Source: Heliocidaris erythrogramma
Lineage: Eukaryota; Echinodermata; Echinoidea; Camarodonta; Echinometridae
Length of the DNA: 64,000 nucleotides
Direction: 5' to 3'
NCBI GenBank assembly: GCA_025617745.1
Contig: CM046863.1
Span: forward strand, 14,078,875-14,142,874
Shown piece after piece: positions 9,975 through 21,599 of the stretch. The stretch's first letter is position 1, and every line of letters begins with the position of its first letter. Under the pieces are notes generated by a model. That model did not search any database and was not told the DNA's origin. It saw only the letters and a program-made list of their open reading frames with translations. Both the position numbers and the translations under genes were made by a program.

Positions 9975-11656
9975 CACTGTTGGTCATAATGGTAGCATAA
10001 TTGTTTTTTCTACCTTTCGTACACCATTGACAACAGTACGAGTCATTTTTTTGCAAAATAAAGCTTATATCTTCACCGATTTTATTGATAAATCTGTTCT
10101 CAACATATGAAATAAAAAATAAAAGACAAAAATTAATTCATACAAACTTTATACACTGGTTTAAACCACTTTTGACAAACACAATCATCCAGACCTTGGA
10201 TTCCTTGAAAAAATGTATGGTAAATGTTTAACCATGATAATTTTATCGTGAAAAATAAAATCTTGGGATCTTTTGATGATTGAAGGGAAGTGTTCGTCTT
10301 TTTAATCTTGTTGGATCACTTAATACCTGGTATGGCCACCTCTGGCACGCACCAGTGCCTCCACACGCCGTGGCATACTGTCCAAAAGGTTGTTGATGGT
10401 GTTCAAGGGCAGTGCATCCCACTCTTCGGTCAGTGCCTGGGCTAACTCCTGCACATTTTGAGGATGATTGTTTCTCTCATTGATGGCACGGCCCAATGCA
10501 TCCCAGGCGTGCTCAATGGGGGTTCATGTCGGGGGAACAGGCAGGCCAAGGCATCTGCTGCACGTCCTCTGCGTCAAGGAATTCCCTCACCAGACGTGCC
10601 CTATGTGATCGAGCGTTGTCGTCTTGGAGCTGAAAGTTATTGCCATATACTCTTCTCGCGTATGGAAGACAATGGCGTTCCAGGATATCGCGGTACACGA
10701 CGGCGTTGACGTTTCCTTCAGGTGCAGCCAATGGCGTTTTTCCGCCATAATGTATTCCGACCCATACCATCACTGAGCCTCCACCTGCTTGACTGGTGTC
10801 ATGGACACAGTCATTCCTCTCGCCCCACAATCGTCGAACCCTCTGCCTCCCATCGGTGCGGTCAAGGATGTACCGGCTTTCATCAGTGAAGATTACATGG
10901 CGCCAGTGACCAAGCTGCCATCTCCTGTGCCTCCTAGCCCACTGGAGTCGAGCAACCCGGTGGCGAACAGTGAGAGGTGGAACCTTGGTCATTCGCCGAG
11001 CTCTGTAGCCATGTTGGACAAGTCTCCTGTTTACGGTTTCCCGTGAAACGTTCACTCCGAAGTGCCTCCTCCACAAGTGGCAAAGACGACTCGCTGGCAT
11101 TCTCCGGTTCCTACGGCACATGTTCAGCAGTTGACGGTCATCCCGTGCGGATGTTCTTCGTGGTCGACCTGTAGATCTCTCTGGACTCAAAGTACCCGCC
11201 TCTCGATGTCTTCTGAGGATGCGGCACACACAACTCTGCGATAATCCAAGAATATCTGCAATCTGGGCCTGTGTCCATCCATTCCGTCGGAGTGCAAGGA
11301 CCCTCTGACGAATTGCAAGTGCCGTTCGGCGAGGCATAGTGTAAGGAATCAATGTACCAAATTTGGTAGGAATTGATCAAGCTAACTCTGAAAACGGGCT
11401 GTTAACACACGTAGGCTTTCTGCACGAAATGGACAGCAAAACAACATTAGAAAGGAGGCTCTGCCTTTCATAGCACCAAACAATAAGATAGGCCACGTTA
11501 TGGAATGTTTCACTTGACCGACTTTTACCTCGACAATACAAAATCATTATGTAATCAATGAACCTGGTCAATATTATCTATTTAGGCTTTTAAATATGAT
11601 TAAATCAACGGATGACTATGAAAATACGAATTATGCTAACATTATGACCAACAGTG
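9975..11656 (-). mobile_element. Tc1-like transposon, full length, 1682 bp
   Basis: Inverted ends CACTGTTGGTCATAATG..TAGCATAATT lie at 9975 and, reversed, end at 11656, each flanked by TA, the Tc1/mariner target duplication. Length is typical of a complete element. It carries one transposase on the minus strand with a single frameshift. It abuts the 3' side of the BEL/Pao element, so it may have landed in that element's terminal region. Confidence 0.93.
10320..11337 (-). pseudogene. Tc1-like transposase, one-base frameshift from intact
   Basis: The likely start is MPRRTALAIRQRVLALRRNG, five codons inside the longest frame and typical for the family. An N-terminal helix-turn-helix (GWTQAQIADILGLSQS) is followed by a second DNA-binding part with the GRPRRT hook. 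The catalytic triad is visible: first Asp in VIFTDESRY, second Asp in QLQDDNARSH, and Glu in IEHAWDALGR. A run of five C near 10527 shifts the frame between SPDMNP and IEHAWD, giving an early stop; the rest reads to HTRY and a stop at 10320-10322. Corrected length near 340 residues matches Tc1 transposases. With so few other defects this looks like a recent arrival. Confidence 0.92.
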
Positions 11657-11799
11657 TATAAGCAATTTTAAAGCGTTCTCGAAGCGCAGTCCAGTTGAAT
11701 CGAAATTAATGTTATAAAGCCTGTATGGTTCTAAGTTCTTCAATCATTGAAGTAAAATAATCTTATTCTTCGTCATGGTATGGCTCCTTGGCCGGGAAT

Positions 11800-13540
11800 T
11801 TATACCTGGTCTTCTTGTGGTTTTAACAAAACTAATTTATGAATGGGACGTTCGAAATATCGCGAGGGAAGTACCCGTTGTCCATTTGAATTGATTTTAG
11901 GGTCACCAACAGCAATCTTAACTGTGCGAATGTGGCCATAATCTGACGGGTACAACTCTACTATTCTGGCTAGGGACCATGCGTTACGTGTCATATCATC
12001 GTTTTTCATCATTACCAAATCACCAACTTTTGCTTCACGTTGCGAGTAAGTCAACTTTTGGCTCGATTGTAGGCTCTGAAGAAACTCCTTCTTCCAGCGT
12101 GTCCAAAAAGCATTGGCCAAGTGCTGGACTCTCCTCTAACGCTTCCTGGAGTACAAGTCGTCCTCCTGGTCAGGAGATGATTTGGAGTCAATGCCTCTGG
12201 TGGGTTGCCTCGTTCAAGTTGTCAATGGTCACCGGTCTACTATTTATTCCAGTACACGGCGGATCGATTCCAGTACACGGCGGATGCTGCGGATTTGTCT
12301 CTCCCAAGAGCCTCCCATATGACTGGCATAAGGCGCGTTGAATTTAAACTGGCTGTAGTCACATCCTTCTCGGAGAAGATAATCCTTCACCTTGTCATGA
12401 CAGATCTCTGTCTGCCCTTTCAGCTCTGCTTCTGCGCCGACAAAGGTAGTTCCTCTGTCAGAACGTAGCTGGCGAACTGGACCTCTGACAGAAAGGAACC
12501 TCCTTAGACCATTAATGAAGGAGTCAGTTGATAATGAGTTAACAGTCTTTTCATCTCCTTCCTGCCTTCCTTTATCACAAATGGTCCGAAACAGTCCATG
12601 CAGGAATACGTGAATGGTGGCGCAGGTTCCACTCTATCTCTAGGCAAGTCAGCCATTCTTTGCCATTGGGCTTCACCACGAAGTTTTCGACAGGTCACAC
12701 ATCTTCGAATAAGTCTGGAAATTACTGAGCTACCTGAAAGAACCCAGAAGCCACACGATCTGTCTGTTGGTGACACTGAAGTACGATCAGATCAGTTATG
12801 TGACAACTCTTGGGTAATAATGAATTAGTGCTTACTTTCATACGATATCTCACCTCTTACAATGCCATTCTCGTCCAAAATTGGATTCAGCTGATGGAGA
12901 CCACTGGATTTCTTTATATGACGTCTTCTTTCTCGATCGGACCCTGCAACTGCATCCCTCATTTCCTTGAGCAATTGTATCTCCTCAGGAAATGACTTGC
13001 TTTGTACCTGTTTCACCAACTCATTCTCTGCTTGGTGAAGTACTTCAACAGAGATGGGCTCAAGAGCTGGTCGCTGTGCATTCTTGCTCTGGTCTGTATT
13101 ACGTTTCTTCATGGCAAGCTGTCTCAGGTATCTCTTCAGACGCAGACAATTGGCTACTGCTCTTTTTACCTGATACCAGCTGGAGAAACGATCAAGGCGC
13201 TTCAGGTCCAGTCCAGTTTGCTTTACAAGTGCACCATGTACATGCACCTTCTTCACCTCTGGGTCATCTGACGATATTTTGAATGTCTCAGACCTATCAC
13301 TTCTTGGAGCTGCATTCTCCCACAAGAACCTTGGACCGGTTAACCAATTGGAGGTTATCATCTGACTAACAGTCAGTCCTCTTGACGCTCCATCTGCTGG
13401 GTTCTCATTTGTTACCACATGTCTCCATTGCGAGGGGGAAGAGTGTTGTCTGATCTGGTGCACACGATTGGCCACATAGACATGGAATCGCTTTGAGTCA
13501 TTGTTAATGTAGCCCAATACTACAGCTCCATACGTGGTAC
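11800..13540 (-). pseudogene. BEL/Pao RNase H end, integrase and C-terminal domain
   Basis: From high to low coordinates: a frame (13517-12825) reads FHVYVANRVHQIRQHSSPSQ and NPADGASRG, the usual BEL RNase H to integrase bridge. The integrase zinc region shows CVTCRKLRG, then ADLPRDRVEPAPPFTY and MDCFGPF with the first catalytic Asp. Next come LRSDRGTTFVGAE with the second Asp and MGGSWERQIR with the catalytic Glu. The final frame (12120-11800) is the DUF5641-like tail: REAKVGDLVMMKNDD..WSLARIVELYP..VLPSRYFERPIHKLVLL. A 21-bp direct duplication (TTCCAGTACACGGCGGAT, twice at 12247-12285) sits after the Glu motif. Three or more frame breaks separate the parts. Confidence 0.88.
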
Positions 13541-14450
13541 AGTGACTGGTTTGAGAGGGACTACTCTAGACTTCCCCATCACCAACGTGCATCACCTCGG
13601 TCAGTCTCAGATATGTGCACTCTCCATAACCATTAGTGCTAGCATCAGAAAAATTATGAATCTGCGTTGTCCTCACTTCTCCAAATTCTGCAGGCTTGTA
13701 ACATCTCTGTAGAGAGCGAGTCAAGACCAAGCAGATCGGATCTCCATTTTTCCCATCTGCTCCTTAATTCGTCGGGCATTTGGTCATCCCAGCTTACTGC
13801 ATTCCTGCATAGTTCTTGCAAAATCTGTTTCCCTCGTAGTACAACTGGTGCCAGATTGACATGACTGTGGCCAAGGCTTTTCTATGGGTAGGTCACCATG
13901 TAGAAGATCAGCCTTGGAGACTCCCTTTGCTCTGTCTTTCTCTGGAACAGATTCCATTACTTCTCTGCAATTTGATATGAACTTGTGTAGATGTAGTCCA
14001 CCTTTCTTACAAGGTTGTCTAGTCCTCGAAATTAGATCGACAGCCTTTTCTGCAGAGGGGACAGCTTTCAATCCATCATCCACGTAAAAATCATGATGTA
14101 TGAAGCTCTTCACACATCTCCAAATTCAGCTGCATGATTAGTTGCTATCTGCTTTAAGCAGAAGCTGGAGCACCCTGGGGAGGAAGATGCTCCAAACAAG
14201 TGGACTGTATACGCAGCTCACTAGGGTTTTGAAGAACATCTCCATCCTTCCACCATAAATATCACAGGTAGTCACGGTGGTCTTCTCTCACTTTGAACTG
14301 GTGAAACATTTCCTTAATGTCACAACTGAATGCAACATGATCTAACCTGAACCTGCAGAGAACGCCTACCAGTGCATTTGTCAGATCTGGTCCAGTGAGA
14401 AGATGATCTTTGAGTGCTCCCCACTTGTACTGTGCACAGCAGTCAAAAAC
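13541..14450 (-). pseudogene. BEL/Pao reverse transcriptase, central part
   Basis: Read on the minus strand: LLTGPDLTNALVGVLCRFRL, then AFSCDIKEMFHQFKVREDHR with the first catalytic Asp, DYL and YLWW, VHLFGASSSPGCSSF, and HHDFYVDDGLKAV with the YVDD polymerase motif. These follow the BEL RT order closely. The upstream fingers (WYLPHH..KIRVVFDC region in relatives) are missing because the foreign insert begins near 14450. Frame changes near 14110 and 14280 break it. Confidence 0.88.
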
Positions 14451-14461
14451 GGTACACTATC
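14451..14461. other. Insert junction inside BEL/Pao element
   Basis: BEL coding similarity stops about here and the 16-bp unit array begins. The matching junction on the far side is near 17345. I see no clean target duplication. Confidence 0.35.
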
Positions 14462-14955
14462 GCTTGGTCTACCACCACTTGGTCTAATCATCAGTTCATC
14501 GAACTCCACGTGGTCTAGCTTCATTTTGTCTACAACCAGTTTGTCTACTTACCATTTCGTCTAATTTCCATTTGGCCTAATAACCAATTCGTCTAATACA
14601 CAGTTTGGCTAACCCCATTTAGTCTAAAACCCATTTGGGCTAATTTTCACTTGGGCTAATTTTCACTTTGTCTATTTCCAAATAGTCTAACAGTCATTTT
14701 GTCTTCAAGCCACATGGTCTCATATCCATTTGGGCTACACCTACTTTGGCTAATACCATATGGTCTACCTATCATTTGGTCCAATTCCATTTTGTCTAAT
14801 TACCAGTTGGGCTACTTATCATTTAGTCTAACTGTCATATGGTCTAATGACCATTTGGTCTAATATCCAATTCGTCTAAAAACCAGTTAGGCTACTTATC
14901 ATTTGGTCTAATTTTCATATAGTCTAATGACCATTTGGTCTAATTACTATTTATT
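14462..14955 (+). repeat. 16-bp unit array CATTTGGTCTAATNNC, about thirty units
   Basis: Units such as CATTTAGTCTAAAACC, CATTTGGGCTAATTTT and CACTTTGTCTATTTCC follow one another with almost constant 16-bp spacing. The core is CATTTnGTCTAAT; the last 3-4 bases vary freely. No inverted partner was found in this window, unlike the other arrays of this kind. Confidence 0.92.
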
Positions 14956-15790
14956 CTCCTGGCCATTTAGTAGCAAGTTGAGAAAGGAAAGGGAAATGAA
15001 ACTTTAAAAAATGAAACTTCAAAGAAGTCATTTATACGTAAATGTGCATTAAGAGAGTTATTCACCTTGCTGCTGCTTATATCAAGTCAATCAATATCCC
15101 TACATTTTATTTATTAATTATCTAATTATTTTATTAAACTCAGTTATTTAGTATTATTTTTTAGGTCTTCTCTTCCTTTCATGACTTAAGTAGAAGAACC
15201 TGATTTTGTATTACACTTCAAATTATGTTTGTTGGGTTGATAATCTGTTATTCATGGTTCTTATTTGATATCTGATGCACAGAAGCTATGAGCGGTGCCA
15301 GGGTATTTTCATAGGAGGGGCAAGACGACCCACGCACTTGGGGTTTCAACGAACTGGGTAACGTTTTTGGAACAGGGGGAACTAAATTAAAAAGGGTGTA
15401 GACAATAATGGAAAAATGGCGTTTTGGTACGTTCCTGTACCCCTACATTGTACTTAACACGCATTAAATGTTAAGGATATATTTTCTAATCTTTGCATAA
15501 TATGCAATTCTGCCTTATACTCCTAACTTGCAAGCGAGCGGCCAAAAATATTATTTTCTTGTTGAAGGTCATACATGATGCTTGCATTATATTGATTTCA
15601 TGACGAAGATGCCGCAAAAGCGTTTAATTTCAAGCATAATCTCTCAATAAAAGAGATATATAGGACTTTATGTTACTGTCATGAGTTACAATAAGTGAGT
15701 GCGAGCAAGCGTAGCGAGCAAGCTTCGGGCGGGGATATTATTGCTGCAATATTTATTAAACTTTTGGGCACTGTGTCCCCAGCTCTGGCT
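14956..15790. other. AT-rich insert sequence, no gene recognised
   Basis: Part of the foreign segment inside the BEL element. A stretch near 15290-15400 (AGGGGCAAGACGACCC and following) resembles the start of G-rich MITE-like repeats seen elsewhere in the window. No coding frame. Confidence 0.4.
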
Positions 15791-16851
15791 AAAGGGGCCG
15801 TTCCACTATGCCGATATGGCTACGATTTTGCGATTTTTTTTCAGGTCGGGCTAGATCGGGGAAAATTGAGCCGATCCACAGCCAATAAGCCACTTCGGAG
15901 TTGCAATCTGAGCATGAGCAGATAAAGGTCATCTGTACCAAATTCTAAAACCCACTGACACTAATATTCGATATGTGCTCATGAATGTCATGTAATCATT
16001 ATTCAATTATGCACTAATGGTGCATTCCATGATATCCAGGTGGAAGTATTCTTTTTAAAGGGGGAAACAAAAGCTATTCATGAGGCACCTCTATCACTCC
16101 CAGAGTTATTTTTCTGAAGTGCACATAAAGGGACCCTCCATGTCTAAAATATCTGTGGATATTTGGGGTCATTTGTACCATGTGCTAACCCCGAACTGGC
16201 TTATACGACGGAGCCACGCTTTCCAAACGCTCAGGTTACGCTCAATAATGATGTAACTACGCTGTTTGCACGATCTTGCCAATGCGGTCCGATGTATGTG
16301 CGCTCTCGCATAATTTATAATAAGTATCGGGTGAGGGAATAAATGTGACTGCTGAACAGCGCGCAGGAGCAGCGTAGGTAACGCGAGAACAGCGTTGGAA
16401 GAGCGGGAACAGCGTGGTAAGAGCGAGAGCGCAGCGCAATAAGAGCGTATTGGGAACTGGATAAGCGAGTCGGGTGCGTAAGGAGAGCGGCATTGCAGCG
16501 GGAAGGTCGTGATTCGATCTGCGTGGAGCGGGGCGGCAGCGTAACTATATTGGTGTTGACTAATATCGCCGATCTGGTGCCACTGTTACTACGCTTAGAA
16601 AGACGTTACTACGCTATCCCCGCTTTATTTACGCTGTCCTTACGATCGCCCCGCTAGCTTTACGATAAATTTTTGATCGGTTAAAAATTTCTCCCCGATC
16701 TGAAAAAATCCCTCTCCTATCCCGATCTCACAACGCCGTCTTTACGATGCTGCCGATTGCAAGCGATGCCAGTACGCTTTCCCCGATCTACCAAAATCTA
16801 CCAGATCAGGGTAGATCGGGAGACAGAGCAGTATAGTGGAACGGCCTCTTA
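15791..16851. mobile_element. Non-coding inverted-repeat element, 1.06 kb
   Basis: Left end AAGGGGCCGTTCCACTAT matches the reversed right end AAGAGGCCGTTCCACTAT, and the arms share further blocks (GATCGGG words). The middle, 16360-16560, is built from AGCG and GAGCG words (AGCGTAGGTAACGCGAGAAC and so on). The frame at 16257-16493 on the minus strand is a by-product of that repetition. Looks like a large MITE. Confidence 0.75.
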
Positions 16852-16959
16852 AGTTCCTGCTCAAAGGTGTCACACTGTTGTCATATCAAGAACTAAATAT
16901 TCTCCCATTAAGCTTCTCTGATTCTTTTGAGCTGTGCAAACTCTTACTTTCAGGGGCGG

Positions 16960-17074
16960 CGCTACAGGGGGACGGGGCAGGGGCGGTTGCCCCTATGATT
17001 TTTCAAGTGACCTAAGAGAGAGAGAGAGGAGAAAAACGACAAAAGAAGGAGAAGAAGAAAGAAGAGTATGCAAC

Positions 17075-17108
<34 letters not shown>

Positions 17109-17344
17109 ATTATCCTTATCATCATCATTATTATTATTTGTTCATCTAACACGTAAATTAACTCGCTCGTTGGCGGGGTGCACAATCACCCCCCCCCCCC
17201 CCCCCTTTTTTTTTTCAGTCACCCAGAAAGTGTCTCCTGCTACCCACAAAAATGCCGCTATAGTCTTGTTCACTGCCTTTTTTGTTCTTCTTTTAAGGCA
17301 GTGGCGTATATAGGTATTATGACGCCCTGGGCAAACAGTGAATT
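16960..17344. repeat. GA, ATT and C tracts at the right side of the BEL insert
   Basis: GGGGCGGCGCTACAGGGGG-type repeat start near 16951, GA-rich run at 17018-17066, (ATT)n at 17076-17110 and a C-tract then T-tract at 17190-17216. No gene. Confidence 0.8.
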
Positions 17345-18660
17345 TGCTCCTTTTCCTTGAAGGGAAGTGGAGTTTCATAATGTCCGTCTTCTGTTACATG
17401 GGCATTATCCTTCATGATTCTCATTAACCTGACATCGTTCTGTGAGAAAGGTTCGTTGTCGCCTTTCTTCTCCAAGAAGTCTGCTTCCATCAACCTCAGC
17501 ACCGATGAAGTACTTATCTCGTCCTTTATAGTAACTTTGTGTGAGAACATTACACTCTTTCTGGTTAAGGTCTCATTTTCAGTCAGCTCATTGGGTATTT
17601 CGCAGGTAATCAAGTGGTGACTGAACCCTATCCGGTCATCGGGGCTGACTGCGAACTCCTTCTGACCTGTGATACCGACAACACTCCAACCCAGATCAGT
17701 CTTCATACCGAATGGTCGGTCGTCATCAGGAGGGAATTATGCTGCGAGGAGTAAGAGCCCTGGCGCTATCATATCCAATCAACAAACCTACCTCGCAGTC
17801 TTGAAGTGGTAGCAGTTCCTCAGCTATTTGAGTCAGATGAGAGAAGGACATAGCTACTTCTGGCACTGGAATGTGCTCCCTATTAGCCGGCATAATGTTT
17901 CTGGTGTAGACTGCAGGGAGAGAAACCCTCTTCGTGCTATTATGAGCCCGAACCTTAAGCCCTTCGACTCGTTCACTCGGGATCCTCTCATCTTTCTTTG
18001 ACATTGTGGAATGAGGAGATTAACCTTTGAGCCTTGTAAATCCATGGCCTCCTTAGTGGACTCGAGTAAGAACGAGGTATCTGATTGGGTATCTAATAAG
18101 GCATAGACCAGTCTCTCATCGAATCGGCCTTTCTTGGATAACCAAACAGGAACAACTGCAGAACACCTTACCGCCCGCTTCTTCAGAGACAAGTGACTGA
18201 CAGTAGTGTGAGAACTTGTTGATTGGAGTTCTTCCATTGCTTCTGGTCTTTCATGATTGGACGACTGAAGCTTCTTTCTTACATCATTTCTTTCTTGTGG
18301 ATCTGTCCGATTCCAATTCTCATGCAGAGAAGTAGGATGCCGCCGTTGGCAGACAGTGCACGTGTTTCTCTTTCTGTATACGTTTGATGTATGTCCTCGC
18401 TTGAGGCAACCATAGCATAGCCCTTTCTCTCGTACATACTTCTTTCGTTCATTCATAGCCATGGAGAGAAAATCCTTACAAACATCCAAATGTTGATGGT
18501 TTTGGCACAGTAAAGCATGGTTGCTCCTGCATCTTTTCCTTTCTTGGACATTGAGGGCGTTGATCAGTTGAAGCGTACATGGATGTCAAACCCGAAACGT
18601 CCAAGAAAGGAAAAGGAGTTTTCACTGTAGCTGTAGGCCAATAAAAACTAGTTGACAAGT
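17345..18660 (-). pseudogene. BEL/Pao gag zinc knuckles, protease and linker
   Basis: On the minus strand the frame ending near 17854 holds LCYGCLKRGHTSNVYRKRNT then CTVCQRRHPTSLH, the paired cysteine knuckles between BEL gag and protease. Next comes LVYALLDTQSDTSFL, the retropepsin active-site region with its catalytic Asp. The frames at 17726-18004 and 17317-17706 give the linker: GLLIGYDSARALTPR, LGWSVVGITG, SVLRLMEADFLEKKG and DGHYETPLPFK. This order is specific to BEL/Pao. At 17345 the coding stops where the insert begins. Overlapping frames show at least two frameshifts. Confidence 0.88.
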
Positions 18661-18664
18661 GCTT

Positions 18665-19690
18665 TTACAGGAGTGTCTCTTTATTGATTCATTAGCTTGA
18701 ATCCTTTCTCTTTCTTTGCTCCATTTCACTCCGTGAAAACTCCTTGCCTCCTTTTAGTCATTTAAGTTGTCTACAGCTGCCAAAATGTTGCAGATATTCT
18801 TGAATTTGTCACAAACATCTGATCTGTCATGTTTGTCTTTGAAACTCAAATTATGCTGCCACCGAAGGCGCTCTGACTTTAAGCCCGTAAACTCAATTAC
18901 ACTTACACCCTCTGTGCCTTTATCAACCACTGAAAGTTCATCATTTTCAAGCCACCAAGGTGGTAATCTAAATACAGAGTACTTTTGTTAATTTTATTTC
19001 TCTCACCCCACAAAAATGCAAAATCCAACTCAGCAGGTTCCTAGTAAACACATCCTGGGATTGGTGTGAGAGATACCACATATATAAATTTTGAAAAAAT
19101 AAACTGCTTTAATAACTGTATTTTGTCCATTAATGTTAAATCTCTTTGCCTCCACCAGTTCAAAAATTTCTTTATTTTATTTGATATTTCTTTATAGTTT
19201 AAGCTTTCCTTTACTTCCACATCTAAAGAAAAAAATACACCGAGAATCTTCAAAAATCTACTTTATGACCAAAAGAAATATCATATGATTTTTTTTGAGA
19301 TGAACCTAATAATAACACCTTCGTCTTCTGGTTATTAACCCTAAGTCCTGATACTTTTCTGAAATTTTCTAAAAATTTGTATTACATTTTTGACCGAGTT
19401 CACATCTCGAACAAAAATATTCATATCGTCGGCATACATAACCTGCTTTACTTCTTCCTTTCCGAAGGAAATTCCTTTACTGTCGTTGTTATATCTTATG
19501 TTATGCGCCAATACTTCTATACCTAAAATAAAAAAGATAGGGCGAAAGGGGGTCCCCTTGTCTTACTCCTCTTTCTATTTTAAAATAACTTAAATCCAAT
19601 CCCCTCCATTAAAAATACAGCTTTGGGTATTTGTATATAATATTTTGACCCACTTCTATCTCTGAATCGATTCTGACGGAACAGGGGGCG
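18665..19690 (-). pseudogene. Tx1/L1-like LINE, 3' RT fragment
   Basis: On the minus strand the RT palm reads FKIERGVRQGDPLSPYLFIL, GIEVLAHNIRYNN, then VMYADDMNIFVRDVNSV with the YADD motif. Further down is KILGVFFSLDVEVKESLNY and LTLMDKIQLLKQFIFSKFIY, the thumb region of L1/Tx1 clade elements, and NKSTLYLDYHLGGLKMMNFQ. Frameshifts and stops are present. An AATAAA word near 18683 on the minus strand and the loss of similarity near 18665 mark the 3' end, which lies against the BEL gag. The 5' side is truncated at about 19690, next to DIRS sequence. Confidence 0.88.
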
Positions 19691-19699
19691 GAGGCTATT

Positions 19700-20190
19700 G
19701 CCATGTTTAAATATTTGCCTGAAACATACAGTCGACCCCGCTAGTCAGGGCCCGACTTATTGTTCAGGCAACAGACTCCTTCAGAGGGTATTCCCCTCAC
19801 TGCTGATTCATAGCGGAGTATGACCGCGCTGCGCCCCGGTCAGGGTCTTGGCAAAGCCTTTGCTTTCAGAACCCCAAATCATGATAGCTTTTTCAAAGCT
19901 AAGTCTCTCTCTCGAGGTTATGCGGACGGGTCAACGTCTGCAGGCGTATAACTCCATTACACCCCCCTCATTCACGGACGAGCTGAGTGTCAGTGAGGGT
20001 GATAAGCTTGTTATTGATGATCTTTTGCTCACTCTTGCGGGTCCGCAGTGGTCACAACTCTCTAGTGCGGCCGCTATAGCTACGCACCGCCGCTGGGCTT
20101 TGACCCTTACCGCCCTTGGGGTTAAGGAGCGTGACTTACCGCCACTTCTCCAAGATTTCCCTTTTCGGGGCCCGTCTCTTTTGCCACAGT
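19700..20190 (+). pseudogene. DIRS gag-like ORF, middle part
   Basis: The open frame reads SVSEGDKLVIDDLLLTLAGP, SQLSSAAAIATHRRWALTLT and LPPLLQDFPFRGPSLLPQ. FB2 interrupts it at 20191, and the other side (22051 on) resumes FQREIEARKQAAEMTKQFRA and an Arg/Gly-rich tail. Helical Leu/Ala-rich content fits DIRS gag, which has no diagnostic motif. Upstream stops show decay. Confidence 0.5.
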
Positions 20191-20481
20191 TAGTCAGACA
20201 CAATTTCGGAAAACCGAGCACAGGTTTATACTCCAAAAATGGCATATAGAGCAAGATGAAGATAGAGCCCTCATCGTTGAGTGCGAGACAGTGTGTACAA
20301 AAGGCATGGGGAAAATCCTGCAATGTCGACCTGCTGTTAATAGTATAATTTTCAAAAATAATGCTGCGGATATATTTATTTCAAATGTTTGTCATTTGAA
20401 AGTCATTTCATATGATGAATCATTCGAGGATTTTGAAGGTAATTGACAAGCATCATTATTTTAAGGGTATATACTGGATGG

Positions 20482-20815
20482 TTCCATGACATATGCTCCG
20501 CCGACATATGCTCCGCCGACAACTGCTCCGAAAAATGCAACAAGTGCTCCGCGACAAATGCTCCGGGACAATTGCTCCGCCGATATTTGCTCCGCCGACA
20601 CTTGCTCCGCCGACACTTGCTCCGCCGACAGTTGCTCCGCCGACATTTGCTCCGGCGACAATTGCTCCGCCGAAATATGCTCCGAAATAACGACATTTGC
20701 TCTGTTGCTCCGTGGGTTCCATTACATGCTCCGCGGACAAATGCTCCGCGGACAACTGCTCCGAAAAATGCGAAAAGTGCTCGGCGACAAATACGAAAAT
20801 TTCTCCGCCGAATTA
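20482..20815 (+). repeat. FB2 left array, 15-bp unit TTGCTCCGCCGACAC
   Basis: Some twenty units with invariant GCTCCG core. The NNTTGCTCCGCCGACA unit varies mostly at the last base and at the two bases before TGCTCC. The open frames here on both strands are low-complexity artefacts of the 15-bp step. Confidence 0.95.
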
Positions 20816-21599
20816 TGTTCCAATATATATCTTTCTTTATTATGTTATTCTTTTTTTCCCCTCTATCTTCTTCACTCTCTCTTTTTCTTATGTTATTCTT
20901 TGCTTTATCCTTCTCTCGTTCTATCTTTGCTTATGTTATTATTTTCTTTTCTTTTATATTTTCTCTTAGTTATTTCCTTTTGTTATTCTTTGTGTTTATC
21001 CAGGAGCGGCTCTACGGGGGGGGGGGGGGGCGGGGGGGCTTTGGGGCTAAATGACCCTCAAAAAGTCGCTAAAGCCCCTCCCCCAAAAAATGGCCAAGAT
21101 GAAATTTCAATTGCACAATCTTCCAATATCCTTATATCATTCGAGCCTTATCCTTTCGTCTTTCTATCTCTTTCATATATGCATTTATTTATCCTTCTAT
21201 CTTGCCTGATGTTATTCTTTTTATGAGAGAGTTTACTCTCAATTTTCATTGTTTTTATCCTTCTACACTATGATATTCATGGCCGTAGGCAGCGGGGGGG
21301 GGGGGGGGGGGGGGGGGCTGCCCCTCCAGCGTAAGAACGTCGGGCTCTACCGGGATCGGACAAAGGTTCGGGGGGGGGGGGGGTGAGCCCCCACCCGATC
21401 CTTTGTCTAGCCTGACCTTCCTATGCCCACGGTTGCCACCAGAAATTTTTGAAAACTTACATTTTTTTTTTACTAAAAATCCTTCAATTTCACAAGCAAA
21501 AGCTCCCCTGTTACCCGCTCGGTCGCTTCGCGCTCTCTCTCTACCTCTTTCTCTCTCTCTCTCTCTCTCTTGAGGTTCTTCGAAAACTTTTGCGCATTT

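Larger units (their letters stand above)
11790..18660 (-). mobile_element. BEL/Pao-type LTR retrotransposon, decayed and split
   Basis: Reading the minus strand from 18660 down gives the BEL order: gag zinc knuckles, aspartic protease, linker, reverse transcriptase with YVDD, RNase H region, integrase, and the C-terminal DUF5641-like domain. About 2.9 kb (14450-17345) is foreign and interrupts between protease linker and RT. I could not find a matching pair of LTRs: the 3' side is cut by the Tc1 element at 11656 and the 5' side meets a LINE near 18660. Multiple frameshifts make it inactive. Confidence 0.88.

Noticed and set aside
14462-14955. Regular repeat with variable spacers, superficially CRISPR-like.
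   Set aside because: Units are 16 bp with 3-5 variable bases and drifting cores, in an animal genome; no cas genes.
16257-16493. 78-codon minus-strand frame rich in Leu, Arg and Ser.
   Set aside because: Lies in the AGCG-word zone of a non-coding element.
11656-18700. LTR pair for the BEL/Pao element.
   Set aside because: I compared sequence near 11660-11800 with 18560-18700 and saw no matching repeat; both flanks are cut by other elements.
20443-21226. Long open frames of 200-246 codons on the + strand, and 189 codons on the minus strand at 21255-21824.
   Set aside because: They are the 15-bp array and pyrimidine tracts read through; composition is simple repeat and frames are open on both strands.
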